A DNA stretch of 34,794 nucleotides from Candidatus Brocadia sp. GTDB lineage: Bacteria > Planctomycetota > Brocadiia > Brocadiales > Brocadiaceae. How positions within the stretch are numbered: the first letter of the stretch is position 1; each line of letters begins with the position of its first letter. Position numbers and translations under genes: made by a program. The notes under the pieces were generated by a model. The model ran no database searches, was not told the origin of the DNA, and saw only the letters and a program-made list of their open reading frames with translations. The stretch is taken from assembly GCA_021646415.1 (NCBI GenBank), contig SOEU01000029.1, positions 1 through 34,794 of the forward strand, read 5' to 3'. Shown here one piece after another: positions 1-8,425 of the stretch.

Positions 1-51
1 TGTGATATCGATAGTCACTTATCATATTATTTCAGCTTGAAACAACTCGCT

Positions 52-95
52 TTTGAAAAATAGTGCCTGCTAGGGTTTCTTTTTCAAACTTTTTT
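52..95 (+). terminator. Weak hairpin plus T-tract, possible terminator of a gene to the left
   Basis: A 9-bp inverted repeat (TTTGAAAAA at 52-60 and TTTTTCAAA at 80-88) is followed directly by C and six T. The stem is AT-rich with a 19-base loop, so it is a poor intrinsic terminator. It may end transcription coming from outside the window. Confidence 0.2.
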
Positions 96-337
96 GTCAA
101 AGAACAGTTTCATTTGGCACAGTCTGACAGCTTGTCCGTGCCACCCCGTTAGATTATGGTGAGTCTGTATCAAGTTTATAAATCACAAATTGCGAGCCTC
201 TTGATATAGAAATATACAGACACAGATATGCTTGCCAGCTTGTAAGCCTGCAAGCTTGTCAGCTTGCATTAAAGGAAATGATAATTGAATAAGGAAGGCT
301 TGTTTCATCAATCTATTTATCTTAGGTGTAAACATAC
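96..337. other. Intergenic leader before the glycan cluster; no gene seen
   Basis: I see no coding region here. The stretch 228-268 contains several short AGCTTG/CAAGCT-type repeats in both orientations, which can fold into alternative hairpins. No JUMPstart/ops element was recognised. The sequence presumably carries the promoter of the downstream glycan operon, but I could not assign one with confidence. Confidence 0.3.
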
Positions 338-1861
338 ATGCTATCCATAGGAATTAAGAAGGCAATATACACCTGCTGCCCGGATTTTTTGCATCCGGTT
401 CTCAATCGTGTGAAGGCATCTGAGATTGGCTATCGTCTGGCAAAAGGCGTTTTCTGGTCAACTGCCGGAGCAGTGATTTCAAGGGGTCTGATGCTAGCCG
501 CATCTATCCTCGTTGCCAGAATATTAGGGAAAACTGACTATGGTGAACTGGGAATAATCCAGTCAACGGTGGGCATGTTCGGTATCTTTGCCGGGTTTGG
601 GATGGGATTAACCGCCACCAAACACGTAGCAGAGTTTCGTAAGAGCGATCCTGAAAAAGCCGGAAGGATTATTGGGCTTTCCGGATTGTTTACTCTGATT
701 ACTGGTGGGCTTATGGCTGCCGGGCTGGCTCTGTGCGCCCCCTGGCTTGCCGAGCATACCCTTAATGCCCCGCACCTTGCAGGCATGCTTCGTATTGGTG
801 CTTTCATTCTTTTCATCAGTGCGCTGAATGGGGCGCAGACCGGGGCATTATCTGGTTTTGAGGCATTTCGTACCATCGCCTATGTCAACCTTGTTGTTGG
901 TCTGATCTCGTTCCCTATCCTTGTAGGAGGAACGTATTATGCCGGCCTCACAGGCGCCGTTTGGGCCCTGGTTATCAATCTTGGTTTCAATTGGCTTTTA
1001 AACCATCTGGCGTTGCGAAAAGAAGCACGACGATATGGTGTTCCTTTCACCTTTAAGGAATGCAGACGTGAGTTGCCTGTTCTGTGGAGGTTCAGTCTTC
1101 CAGCAGTCCTCAGTGGTGCCATGGTTGGTCCTACAACTTGGGCTTGTAACGCACTGCTCGTTAACCAACCGGACGGATACAGTGAGATGGGGATATTTAC
1201 TGCAACCCTCGTTTTCCAAAATCTGTTAGTATTTGTCAGCGGAATGTTGAACGCTCCCTTACTGTCAATGATTTCCAATGCCGGAGTAAATATATCCGAA
1301 AAACTGGGGACTGTGAATATTCTCTCTACGTGGATACTTGGGGTAATAGTTGCTATACCATTATTGTGTTTTCCCGAAATAATACAAACGTTATTCGGCG
1401 CTAATTTTGATACCCGTAGTTTCACGATAACTTTTTCCATTGTTGTTTTTTATACGTCTGTTATGCTTTATAAGGCTGGGCTTGCGAGAGTTCTGGTGTC
1501 CAAGAACCTCCTTTGGTGGGGTCTCTTCAGTAATATTATTTGGGCGACTATCCTTATTGTTTCTGCAGCATTCTTTATGCGTTGGGGAGCGGCTGGTTTA
1601 TCAATGTCATTTGCCATTGCGTATGTGTTGAACACATTCATTCTTCTTCCACTGTACTACTCAAGAAATCTGGTACCAAAAGGAACGCTGTTTTCATTCG
1701 AATCGGTAATAATATGGAGCATTCTTGTTGTTTTAGTATACTTGAATATTGCCAATGTACCGTTGCGGTTTCGCGCTATGGCGTTTGCACCATGCCTTGT
1801 GATTTCGGGAGTTGTTTTTCGCAGACTCATAGGGATGGCTTTTGAAAGGAGGCTTAGATAA
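338..1861 (+). CDS. Oligosaccharide flippase (Wzx/polysaccharide biosynthesis family)
   Basis: This 507-residue protein is almost entirely hydrophobic, with about 12-14 predicted membrane segments. From about residue 35 the sequence resembles polysaccharide-biosynthesis flippases of the MOP superfamily (GVFWSTAGAVISRG, then ARILGKTDYGELGIIQS). Such proteins move lipid-linked repeat units across the inner membrane. A basic, non-membrane stretch of about 30 residues precedes the first segment. The stop overlaps the next start by one base (TAATG), so the two genes are probably translationally coupled. It is the first gene of a glycan cluster, which supports an export role. The substrate cannot be told from sequence. 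The start has only a weak upstream purine stretch; a later start near residue 30 is possible. Confidence 0.88.
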   Translation: MLSIGIKKAIYTCCPDFLHPVLNRVKASEIGYRLAKGVFWSTAGAVISRGLMLAASILVARILGKTDYGELGIIQSTVGMFGIFAGFGMGLTATKHVAEFRKSDPEKAGRIIGLSGLFTLITGGLMAAGLALCAPWLAEHTLNAPHLAGMLRIGAFILFISALNGAQTGALSGFEAFRTIAYVNLVVGLISFPILVGGTYYAGLTGAVWALVINLGFNWLLNHLALRKEARRYGVPFTFKECRRELPVLWRFSLPAVLSGAMVGPTTWACNALLVNQPDGYSEMGIFTATLVFQNLLVFVSGMLNAPLLSMISNAGVNISEKLGTVNILSTWILGVIVAIPLLCFPEIIQTLFGANFDTRSFTITFSIVVFYTSVMLYKAGLARVLVSKNLLWWGLFSNIIWATILIVSAAFFMRWGAAGLSMSFAIAYVLNTFILLPLYYSRNLVPKGTLFSFESVIIWSILVVLVYLNIANVPLRFRAMAFAPCLVISGVVFRRLIGMAFERRLR

Positions 1862-2871
1862 TGAATTCTGAACTGTTAGAGATCCTTTGTTGCCCGCTTT
1901 GTTATGGTGATGTTGTAGAAAATAGCAGGAGCCTGCACTGTAAATTGTGCGCCCATGAGTATCCCTTACTGGATGGAATTCCTGATATGAGGGTATATGA
2001 ATCAAAAAGTTACACAAACGAGTTCAATAAAGAACAAGCAATTTATGAATCTGTACTACACGACCAAGAAGCCGAATCCGATTATGAAAAAAACGTTATT
2101 AGAACCTTTGGCACCAAGACAAGGTTGATGGTCACGCATTGGGCTGATGAAATAACATCAGCAGTTACCCCCCCCCCCGCAATTCTCGATTATGGATGTG
2201 GGACGGGTCAAGTGAGTCGCGTCATGACTCATTATATTAAACCACTTTTTGCTTTTGATATATCCGAACAAAGTCTTCGCAAGTGCATGCGAGAGAATGG
2301 TGTTCTGGGAGTTTTGGCAAATTCTCTTTATCTTCCATTCAAGAAAAATGCATTTAAAATTGTCTGCATAAATGGTGTATTGCATCACATTGTAGATCTT
2401 GAAAGAGCGGTTCGTGAATTGGCACGAGTTACTGAGGAAACGATATATATATCAGAAGGCATCCCAAGAGGAAGACCCTCTTTTGCCAAGATAACAATCT
2501 ATCCAGGACTTAAACGGAAAACTGCGTATTTCTGCTACTTAGTGCTTTATTGGTTTTATATTTGTGTAGGTATAGGGAAAAGGTTAGGAAAGAAATTGAC
2601 AACTATACTTTTTTGTTTAAGCCAAAATCATACATCACTTCATGGTAGTAAATATGAACGACCACTAAATGTTTCAGAAGTAGAATCACTTATGATAAAA
2701 AACGGATTTAAACGGAATAGATTGCTTTACTATACAAATATTGATATTCCTGGCGATGGAGCTTTTAAGAATCTGTTAACCAAAATTCTAGTCAATGAAA
2801 TTGTAGGTACACATTTTGACCTAAGAATGGATAAGGATTTTACCAACTGCGTGGAATCCACTTTATGTTAG
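1861..2871 (+). CDS. SAM-dependent methyltransferase with N-terminal zinc ribbon
   Basis: The 336-residue protein begins with a Trm112-like zinc ribbon: Cys11-x2-Cys14 and Cys27-x2-Cys30, then the YPLLDGIPDM motif typical of the family. A class I methyltransferase domain follows, with the SAM-binding glycine motif ILDYGCGTGQVSR near residue 110, an acidic FDIS strand end, and LPFKKNAFKIVCINGVLHH. It probably methylates a glycan precursor or lipid-linked sugar, judging from its neighbours. The gene overlaps the flippase by one base. Just before the SAM motif there is an uninterrupted run of 11 C (2168-2178) encoding Thr-Pro-Pro-Pro. A change in its length would truncate the enzyme before the catalytic domain, so expression could be phase-variable. 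The C-terminal third is not recognised. Confidence 0.85.
   Translation: MNSELLEILCCPLCYGDVVENSRSLHCKLCAHEYPLLDGIPDMRVYESKSYTNEFNKEQAIYESVLHDQEAESDYEKNVIRTFGTKTRLMVTHWADEITSAVTPPPAILDYGCGTGQVSRVMTHYIKPLFAFDISEQSLRKCMRENGVLGVLANSLYLPFKKNAFKIVCINGVLHHIVDLERAVRELARVTEETIYISEGIPRGRPSFAKITIYPGLKRKTAYFCYLVLYWFYICVGIGKRLGKKLTTILFCLSQNHTSLHGSKYERPLNVSEVESLMIKNGFKRNRLLYYTNIDIPGDGAFKNLLTKILVNEIVGTHFDLRMDKDFTNCVESTLC
2168..2178 (+). repeat. Poly-C(11) tract inside the methyltransferase gene
   Basis: Eleven consecutive C residues lie within the coding frame, just upstream of the SAM-binding motif. Homopolymers this long are classical slipped-strand contingency sites. As given, the tract is in the ON (in-frame) length. 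Confidence 0.9.
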
Positions 2872-2884
2872 GACAGTCACAAAC

Positions 2885-4261
2885 ATGCTCAATGTAGTAC
2901 GAAATGTTGTACAAAAAGATCTTTGCTCTGGTTGTGGTGTTTGCGCTGGTGTATGCCCAACTGATGCTCTTTCGATGAAGATTCAGGAAAACGGAGATCT
3001 TACACCATCTGTGGATGTTGTATTGTGTAGGGACAAATGTCATATGTGTCTGGATATCTGCCCTTTTTCTCAAGGACTTTATAACCCACGCGAGAGAAAT
3101 ACAGAATTATTTAATCTTACCTCCGACACAAAGTACGATGCTGATATTGGCTGGTTTTCTGATTGCTTCGTAGGATACAGGAGAGATGAAACACTTCGCA
3201 AAAACAGCTCTTCAGGTGGCTTAGCAACATGGTGCCTAGAAGGGCTTCTCAAAAGAGGACTTGTTACATGTGTAGCGGTAACTCGAATTGCTCGAAATAA
3301 AGATAAAGGCTTTTTTGAGTTCTACGCTGCTTCATCTGTTGATGAACTACGACAATCTGCCGGAAGTATTTATCATCCGGTGGAATTGTCTGAGATTGTA
3401 AAAGAAATAACTGCTGATAGAAGTAAACGATGGGCTATCATAGGAGTTCCCTGTTTGTGCACTGCGATTCGCAATAGTGTACAATTGAAGAAAACAGTGC
3501 CTTTTGTTCTCGGCCTAGCATGTGGTATGTATCAAAATACTTATTATACAGAATTTCTGCTTTCCAAAAGCGGTGTGAATCGTACTAACATAAAAAAAAT
3601 TGAGTACCGGCGAAAATCGGATGGTGGACCGCCATCCGATTATCGGTTCCGCGGAACCGATAATCGAGGAACAGGAAAAGAGGTACCGTATCGGGGTTTG
3701 CCTTTCTACCTTGGCAAAAACGCATATTTTCGCCTGAATGCCTGTAATTCTTGTATGGACGTTTTCTCGGAGATGGCAGACGCATGCTTTATGGACGCAT
3801 GGTTGCCTGCTTATTATCAGGAACCGAAAGGTACCTCGCTGGTTGTAGTAAGAAACAGGAACTTGATTGAACTGCTCCGGGAAGGACAGATTAGGGGCGA
3901 AATATCGATTGATAAGATTTGCCCAGAGGAAGTGGTAGAAAGTCAACGGGGGCATGTCAGGCGTAAACGAGAACTGATCTATATGCGCCGTGGAATGCGC
4001 GAACCAGATGATACAGGACGAGCAAAACCCACGGCCATGGAGAAAATCATTTGGTTATTACAGAGGCACGCCCAGAATAGGAGTAAGAGGGCATGGGTAA
4101 AGTACGGACGCAAATACGGACGATTGGCATTTTGGCTTGCAATAGTTGATGTACTCTTTATGCAGAGTATTACAACTATTGTATGGAAGGCAAACCAATT
4201 GCCAGGTAGGTTGATTCGAAAATATCGAGACATTTTATCTCGGATGAAAGGCAAGGAGTGA
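2885..4261 (+). CDS. F420 hydrogenase/dehydrogenase beta-subunit-like iron-sulfur protein of a glycan cluster
   Basis: The 458-residue protein starts with a two-cluster ferredoxin domain: Cys14, 17, 20, 24 and Cys48, 52, 55, 59, each ready to bind a 4Fe-4S cluster. The rest resembles the coenzyme F420 hydrogenase/dehydrogenase beta-subunit family (KNSSSGGLATWCLEGLL, then IGVPCLCTAIRN and LACGMYQNTYYTEFLL). Members of this family often sit next to polysaccharide pyruvyl transferases in exopolysaccharide clusters of organisms without F420. There the role is presumably a redox step on a sugar or flavin, but it is not established. The gene overlaps the pyruvyl transferase downstream by 4 bases (GTGA). 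A 30-bp perfect palindrome lies inside the coding region at 3637-3666. The last 70 residues are basic and of unknown function. Confidence 0.82.
   Translation: MLNVVRNVVQKDLCSGCGVCAGVCPTDALSMKIQENGDLTPSVDVVLCRDKCHMCLDICPFSQGLYNPRERNTELFNLTSDTKYDADIGWFSDCFVGYRRDETLRKNSSSGGLATWCLEGLLKRGLVTCVAVTRIARNKDKGFFEFYAASSVDELRQSAGSIYHPVELSEIVKEITADRSKRWAIIGVPCLCTAIRNSVQLKKTVPFVLGLACGMYQNTYYTEFLLSKSGVNRTNIKKIEYRRKSDGGPPSDYRFRGTDNRGTGKEVPYRGLPFYLGKNAYFRLNACNSCMDVFSEMADACFMDAWLPAYYQEPKGTSLVVVRNRNLIELLREGQIRGEISIDKICPEEVVESQRGHVRRKRELIYMRRGMREPDDTGRAKPTAMEKIIWLLQRHAQNRSKRAWVKYGRKYGRLAFWLAIVDVLFMQSITTIVWKANQLPGRLIRKYRDILSRMKGKE
3616..3666. repeat. Two adjacent hairpins inside the F420-beta-like gene, one a 30-bp perfect palindrome
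   Basis: Bases 3637-3666 read the same on both strands (arms of 15, centre CCGCGG). Directly upstream, 3616-3624 (ATCGGATGG) pairs with 3632-3640 around a 7-base loop. The two structures share bases and are mutually exclusive. The reading frame runs straight through, encoding a polar DYRFRGTDNRG-type loop. Confidence 0.9.
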
Positions 4262-5481
4262 GCGCGAAATCACCAAGGGTACTTTTGATCGGCATCGGCG
4301 GCGTGTATAATTACGGTTGTGAGGCTATCGTACGGGGTACAGAAGCAATAATTCGGAAAGAATATCCTGAGGCTGACATCGTTTATGCCTCTAAACGTCC
4401 CTCTGATGACCAAAGAAGATTGGAGGGTTCAAAAGTGCAAATTATTCAAAGAGGGATGCTTAGTCGTTATTCTGTAAAAAACATTTGCAGGAAATTACTT
4501 TCTTTATGCGATATCAGATGGTCTCCCATGGAAGATTCTTTGAAGTTGCTTAAGAATGTAGATACCGTTTTATCAATAGGGGGAGATATTTATACACTTC
4601 ATCCTAAAGGTAATTATTCTTTGTCACTTCCAAAGTTTGGTAATGCTGCGCAGAAACGAGGAGTGCCATACGTCCTGTGGGGTGCTTCAGTAGGTCCCTT
4701 CTCAGATAATCCAAGAGCCGAAATGGTATTTGCAAGACATCTAAAAAAGCTGAGTCTAATCACTGCTCGTGAATCTGCTACTGTTGAATATTTACGGACT
4801 TTGGGGGTTCGTGATAATGTTGTTCCCTGCGCCGACCCGGCCTTTTTGATTGCATCTGAGATTAAGGCAAGTCATACACAGCAATGTAATGGCTTAACTA
4901 TTGGTATTAATCTCAGTCCCTTATCAACTCGCTATACCAAATATTCCCTGGAAGATTCCATTCAAATGCAAGCGAATACAATACAAGGCATTATAAAAAC
5001 GTTCAATGCACGCATTATATTGATTCCACATGTTGTGTGTAATTTTAACGAGAACGATGATGATCTCCGATACTTGCAGAGAGTCAAGGGAGCAATTGAG
5101 CCTGGATATCAGGATAAAATTAAGCTTTTGGACTCCGACGCGGGATTTGTTGGGGTCAAGAAAGAATTAGTCAAATGTGACTTGGTTGTAGCGGCGCGAA
5201 TGCATTGTGCGATTAATGCGCTCGCCGCCCATGTTCCTACAATTCTGGTCTCATACAGCCGCAAGGCCGTAGGTATGTGTCGATATGTGTACAATAATAG
5301 TGATTGGGTCGTTTCTTTGGATGAATTCTTACCTGATAACATCTCGTGGAAGGTAACCAGACTGATTGATCAAATAGAGAAAACACGTGGCTATTTGGCA
5401 AAGCGTATCCCAGAGATTCAGCAGGATGCATACAGACCAGTGCAAATATTGAAGGAAATGTTAGAAGGAAGGCGTGGGTAG
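4258..5481 (+). CDS. Polysaccharide pyruvyl transferase family protein
   Basis: The 407-residue protein matches the polysaccharide pyruvyl transferase family. It has an N-terminal NYGCEAIVRGTEAII motif, SIGGDIYTLHPKGNYS, the strand LWGASVGPF, and a C-terminal AARMHCAINALAAHVPTILVSY region. Family members transfer a pyruvyl group from phosphoenolpyruvate to a sugar hydroxyl as a ketal, adding negative charge to surface polysaccharides. Related proteins (for example CsaB) modify cell-wall glycans. The start is GTG at 4258, overlapping the TGA of the preceding iron-sulfur gene, so the pair is likely translated together and may act on the same glycan. The acceptor sugar is unknown. Confidence 0.87.
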   Translation: MSAKSPRVLLIGIGGVYNYGCEAIVRGTEAIIRKEYPEADIVYASKRPSDDQRRLEGSKVQIIQRGMLSRYSVKNICRKLLSLCDIRWSPMEDSLKLLKNVDTVLSIGGDIYTLHPKGNYSLSLPKFGNAAQKRGVPYVLWGASVGPFSDNPRAEMVFARHLKKLSLITARESATVEYLRTLGVRDNVVPCADPAFLIASEIKASHTQQCNGLTIGINLSPLSTRYTKYSLEDSIQMQANTIQGIIKTFNARIILIPHVVCNFNENDDDLRYLQRVKGAIEPGYQDKIKLLDSDAGFVGVKKELVKCDLVVAARMHCAINALAAHVPTILVSYSRKAVGMCRYVYNNSDWVVSLDEFLPDNISWKVTRLIDQIEKTRGYLAKRIPEIQQDAYRPVQILKEMLEGRRG

Positions 5482-5521
5482 AAGAATCTTTATAATTGGC
5501 GGTGAATGTAACGTTTTTGTG

Positions 5522-5540
5522 AGAAAATAAGGCATTTTCT
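5522..5540 (+). other. Small AT-rich hairpin between pyruvyl transferase and epimerase genes
   Basis: A perfect 7-bp inverted repeat (AGAAAAT / ATTTTCT) encloses a 5-base loop. It sits in the 98-bp gap that separates two runs of genes. No clear T-tract follows, so a terminator is doubtful; it may mark a weak operon break. Confidence 0.25.
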
Positions 5541-5579
5541 TAACCATAAGGCCTGATTAAACAAAGAAAATTATTAGCT

Positions 5580-6692
5580 ATGCTTACCGTCTTATCTATT
5601 TTTGGCACCCGTCCTGAAGCCATTAAGATGGCGCCGGTTATAAAGGAACTGGAAAAACACCCTGATAGATTTCGCTCCCTTGTTTGTGTTACTGCTCAAC
5701 ACCGGCAGATGTTGGATCAGGTGCTAGACCTGTTCGGCATTGTCCCGGATTTTGATCTAGACCTTATGCAGGAGAATCAGACGTTATCCCAATTAACTGC
5801 CAGGGTTTTAACCTCCCTGGAGTCTGTGTTGCGTGAGGTAAAACCAGACTGGATTTTAGTGCAGGGCGATACCACAACAACCATGGCTGCAAGCATGGCA
5901 GCTTTTTATCACGGGATACGTGTGGGGCATGTCGAAGCCGGCCTCAGAACAAATAATAAGCACGCCCCATTCCCTGAAGAAATTAATCGCCGCGTTACTT
6001 CGGTAATTGCCGATCTGCACTTTGCGCCAACAAACAGGGCACGGCAGGCGTTATTGTCAGAAGGTATTCCGCAAAATAAAATCTGTGTTACCGGTAACAC
6101 CGTCATTGATGCCCTATTGTGGGTAAGGCAGGAAGTGAGTAAAAATCTACCTCATATCCCATCTGATTTAAAAAATGCCCTCAATGGGAAAAAGATGATC
6201 CTTGTTACCGGGCACAGGAGGGAAAGCTTTGGCAAGGCTTTTGAGCAGATATGCCTCGCCATTCGCGATTTGGCTTCCCTTCATCCCGATGTTTGCATTG
6301 TGTACCCCGTTCATTTAAATCCTAACGTAAAAGAGCCTGTACACAGGATTTTAGGAAACGTGGATCGGATACATTTAATAGAACCCTTGCCCTATGCTTC
6401 TTTTGTTTGGCTAATGGATCATGCATATGCAATCCTGACCGACTCTGGTGGCATTCAGGAAGAAGCCCCATCTTTGGGTAAGCCGGTTTTCGTAATGCGG
6501 GAAGTGACAGAAAGGCCAGAAGGCATTTATGCCGGATGTGTTGCTTTAGTAGGAACGGATAAAGACAAAATCGTTGCAAGTGTCAGTACCCTTTTAAGGA
6601 ACGAAGAAATGTACAAAGCAATGTCAGAGGCGAAAAATCCTTATGGTGACGGAAAAGCAGCGGCACGCATTGTGGAGGCGCTGTTTTCATGA
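5580..6692 (+). CDS. wecB: UDP-N-acetylglucosamine 2-epimerase (non-hydrolysing)
   Basis: This 370-residue protein is a full-length non-hydrolysing UDP-GlcNAc 2-epimerase. It interconverts UDP-GlcNAc and UDP-ManNAc in the cytoplasm, feeding N-acetylmannosamine into surface polysaccharides. Family motifs are all present: [13 protein letters not shown] (residues 9-21), QGDTTT with Asp97, HVEAGLR with Glu119, PFPEEINRR with Glu133, [10 protein letters not shown] with His213, and the nucleotide-binding [15 protein letters not shown] loop (288-302). These correspond to the catalytic residues known in the Escherichia coli enzyme. The ATG at 5580 gives the canonical N-terminus, although its ribosome-binding site is weak. 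The gene starts a new run of sugar genes after a 98-bp gap. Confidence 0.95.
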   Translation: MLTVLSIFGTRPEAIKMAPVIKELEKHPDRFRSLVCVTAQHRQMLDQVLDLFGIVPDFDLDLMQENQTLSQLTARVLTSLESVLREVKPDWILVQGDTTTTMAASMAAFYHGIRVGHVEAGLRTNNKHAPFPEEINRRVTSVIADLHFAPTNRARQALLSEGIPQNKICVTGNTVIDALLWVRQEVSKNLPHIPSDLKNALNGKKMILVTGHRRESFGKAFEQICLAIRDLASLHPDVCIVYPVHLNPNVKEPVHRILGNVDRIHLIEPLPYASFVWLMDHAYAILTDSGGIQEEAPSLGKPVFVMREVTERPEGIYAGCVALVGTDKDKIVASVSTLLRNEEMYKAMSEAKNPYGDGKAAARIVEALFS

Positions 6693-6787
6693 TTGCACCT
6701 TTAAGATTACGAATAAAAGAGTTCCAAAAATTAATTGTGTCGGAATTTTCGCTTTATTTGTGCTGATTCTTGGTAGTGGCAGACAAA

Positions 6788-6826
6788 AAATCCCCCTTAG
6801 AAAAGGGGGCGTAGGGGGTTGTAAAA
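6788..6826 (+). repeat. GC-rich palindromic repeat, left copy flanking the DUF559 gene
   Basis: CCCCCTT at 6792-6798 pairs with AAGGGGG at 6803-6809, followed by GTAGGGGGTTGT. The reverse complement of this element matches 7197-7235 on the other side of the DUF559 gene. The gene's ATG begins about 10 bases after the repeat, which has no obvious ribosome-binding site other than its own G-run. Confidence 0.8.
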
Positions 6827-6836
6827 TAGCGCTATT

Positions 6837-7241
6837 ATGAAGATTTACTATAATCAGAAGCTAAAATTCCTCTCAAGAGAACTCAGAAAAAAAAGTACTT
6901 TATCAGAGGTCTTGCTTTGGAATAAATTGAAAGCACGAAAGATAAAAGGATATCAATTCATGCGGCAAAAGCCAATCGGTAAGTATATCGTAGATTTCTA
7001 CTGCAGTAAGTTGAAATTGGTAATTGAAATTGATGGTATCAGTCATAACGACAAATCTGAGAAAGATCGGGCAAGGCAGAAGCAATTAGAGTCGTTGGGG
7101 CTGTCTCTGTTACGGTTTTATGAATGGGATGTAAAAAAAGATATGAATGCTGTAGTGCAGGTAATCGAATCCTGGATTGAAGAATTTGAGAAAAAACACA
7201 ACCCCCTGAATCCCCCTTTGGGTAAGGGGGACTTAAAATGA
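6837..7241 (+). CDS. DUF559 domain protein (restriction-endonuclease-like fold)
   Basis: The 134-residue protein matches the DUF559 family, which has a Vsr/PD-(D/E)xK nuclease-like fold. Visible motifs are ARKIKGYQFMRQKPIGKYIVDFYC, the acidic strand KLVIEIDGISH (likely catalytic Asp/Glu) and LGLSLLRFYEWDVKKD. No biochemical function is established for most members, so a nuclease role is inference. The gene sits alone among glycan genes and lies between inverted copies of one palindromic element. The right copy encodes the last 13-14 residues (HNPLNPPLGKGDLK) and the stop codon, which overlaps the next gene's ATG (ATGA). This suggests the gene arrived as a repeat-bounded cassette. Confidence 0.8.
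   Translation: MKIYYNQKLKFLSRELRKKSTLSEVLLWNKLKARKIKGYQFMRQKPIGKYIVDFYCSKLKLVIEIDGISHNDKSEKDRARQKQLESLGLSLLRFYEWDVKKDMNAVVQVIESWIEEFEKKHNPLNPPLGKGDLK
7197..7237 (+). repeat. GC-rich palindromic repeat, right (inverted) copy, supplies the 3' end of the DUF559 gene
   Basis: TCCCCCTT (7211-7218) pairs with AAGGGGGA (7224-7231) around TGGGT. It is preceded by ACAACCCCCTGAA, the inverted counterpart of the left copy's GTAGGGGGTTGT. It is in-frame with the DUF559 gene and ends a few bases before the next start codon. Confidence 0.8.
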
Positions 7242-8410
7242 AAGTAGCATTTATTTACAACAGATTGTTTGACCACGATGGCGAAGAACAACTCATTGGC
7301 GGAATTGAGACGTATCTTTTACACCTCGGAGCGCTTTGTTCGAAAATGGGATGGAATCCGGTCGTATTTCAGTTTGCCAACAAACCCTTCAAAAGGACGA
7401 TCGATGCCTTGGAAATCGTTGGTGTGCCGGTTGCTGGTTTTAATCGGTCTTCTCTCCTTGCCCCACTCACATTTAAATCAAAAATACTTGAGTTGTTCAT
7501 GGCAGCAACAAGGGAAATAAATGTAACGAAAGATCTCATTGTTTTTGGTGCTGACCATTTCAGTGTAAAGACTGATAATAAAAGGTGTATCGCTATCCAG
7601 CATGGGGTATCCTGGGATCTCCCTACTCGATACCTGACCGGCAAAAAAATATTTGAATCCGGCTGGGGCGCTAGGCTCGGAAAATGGTTTTTTGTTCGTT
7701 CAGCGATGAGGGACTTTGAAAATTGCCCAAACCGTGTGTGTGTTGATTACAATTTTCTTAACTGGTATAGGACAACGCTGGGAGTGGAGACAAAGGGAAA
7801 GATATGGGTAATCCCAAACTTTACGTCATCTATAGCAAGCGTTGACCAGATAAACTCCAGAAGTCAAACCGTCGATACTATCCGGATATTATTTGCCAGA
7901 CGTTTTACTTCTTATCGGGGTGTTCACATTATGGCTCAAACTGCGAAAGAGATTCTTCGGCGCTACGCCAACGTCTATTTTACTTTTGCAGGTGAAGGCC
8001 CTGAAGGAACATGGTTAAAAGAACAGTTTTCTGATGAGAAGAGAGTCGTATTTACCAGGTACCTTCCTCATGAGGTCTTAGACATTCACTTAAGCCATGA
8101 TATTGCCGTTGTCCCATCGATTGCGTCAGAAGGTACCTCCCTATCTGTGGCTGAGGCCATGGGCGCTGGTTGTGCGGTGGTGGCTACTGCAGTAGGCGGA
8201 ATTACGAATATGATCATTAACGGTTACAACGGTATTTTGGTAATGCCGGATGTTGCTTCACTAATAGATGGATTAGAACTACTGATAAAAAACTTTGAGT
8301 TAAGAATGCAGATCATGAAAAGGGCATATGAGACGGCAAAAGAAGCCTTTGGATTGGAGATTTGGGAAGAAAGATGGAAAAAAGTACTTTTTGAAGTGGC
8401 AGATTATTAA
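7238..8410 (+). CDS. Glycosyltransferase family 4 protein
   Basis: The 390-residue protein looks like a GT-B retaining glycosyltransferase of family 4. The N-terminal half carries an acceptor-domain start (GGIETYLLHLGALC). The C-terminal half has an IRILFARRFTSYRGVHIMAQTA strand, FAGEGPEGTWLKEQF, and the EX7E motif in SEGTSLSVAEAMGAGCAVVAT, which binds the nucleotide sugar. It would add one sugar to a lipid-linked glycan at the cytoplasmic face of the membrane. Its ATG overlaps the DUF559 stop by 4 bases. The donor and acceptor cannot be told. Confidence 0.87.
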   Translation: MKVAFIYNRLFDHDGEEQLIGGIETYLLHLGALCSKMGWNPVVFQFANKPFKRTIDALEIVGVPVAGFNRSSLLAPLTFKSKILELFMAATREINVTKDLIVFGADHFSVKTDNKRCIAIQHGVSWDLPTRYLTGKKIFESGWGARLGKWFFVRSAMRDFENCPNRVCVDYNFLNWYRTTLGVETKGKIWVIPNFTSSIASVDQINSRSQTVDTIRILFARRFTSYRGVHIMAQTAKEILRRYANVYFTFAGEGPEGTWLKEQFSDEKRVVFTRYLPHEVLDIHLSHDIAVVPSIASEGTSLSVAEAMGAGCAVVATAVGGITNMIINGYNGILVMPDVASLIDGLELLIKNFELRMQIMKRAYETAKEAFGLEIWEERWKKVLFEVADY

Positions 8411-8425
8411 GCGTCCTTTATGAGA

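Noticed and set aside
111-131. TTGGCAC near 113 as a sigma-54 promoter
   Set aside because: The GG to GC distance is 14 bases instead of the required 12, and no activator gene is near.
4258-5481. dab or complex I genes beyond DabB that would make the NuoL-like protein respiratory
   Set aside because: No other nuo or mrp genes are present, and the NuoL-like gene directly follows DUF2309 dabA, which fits DabB.
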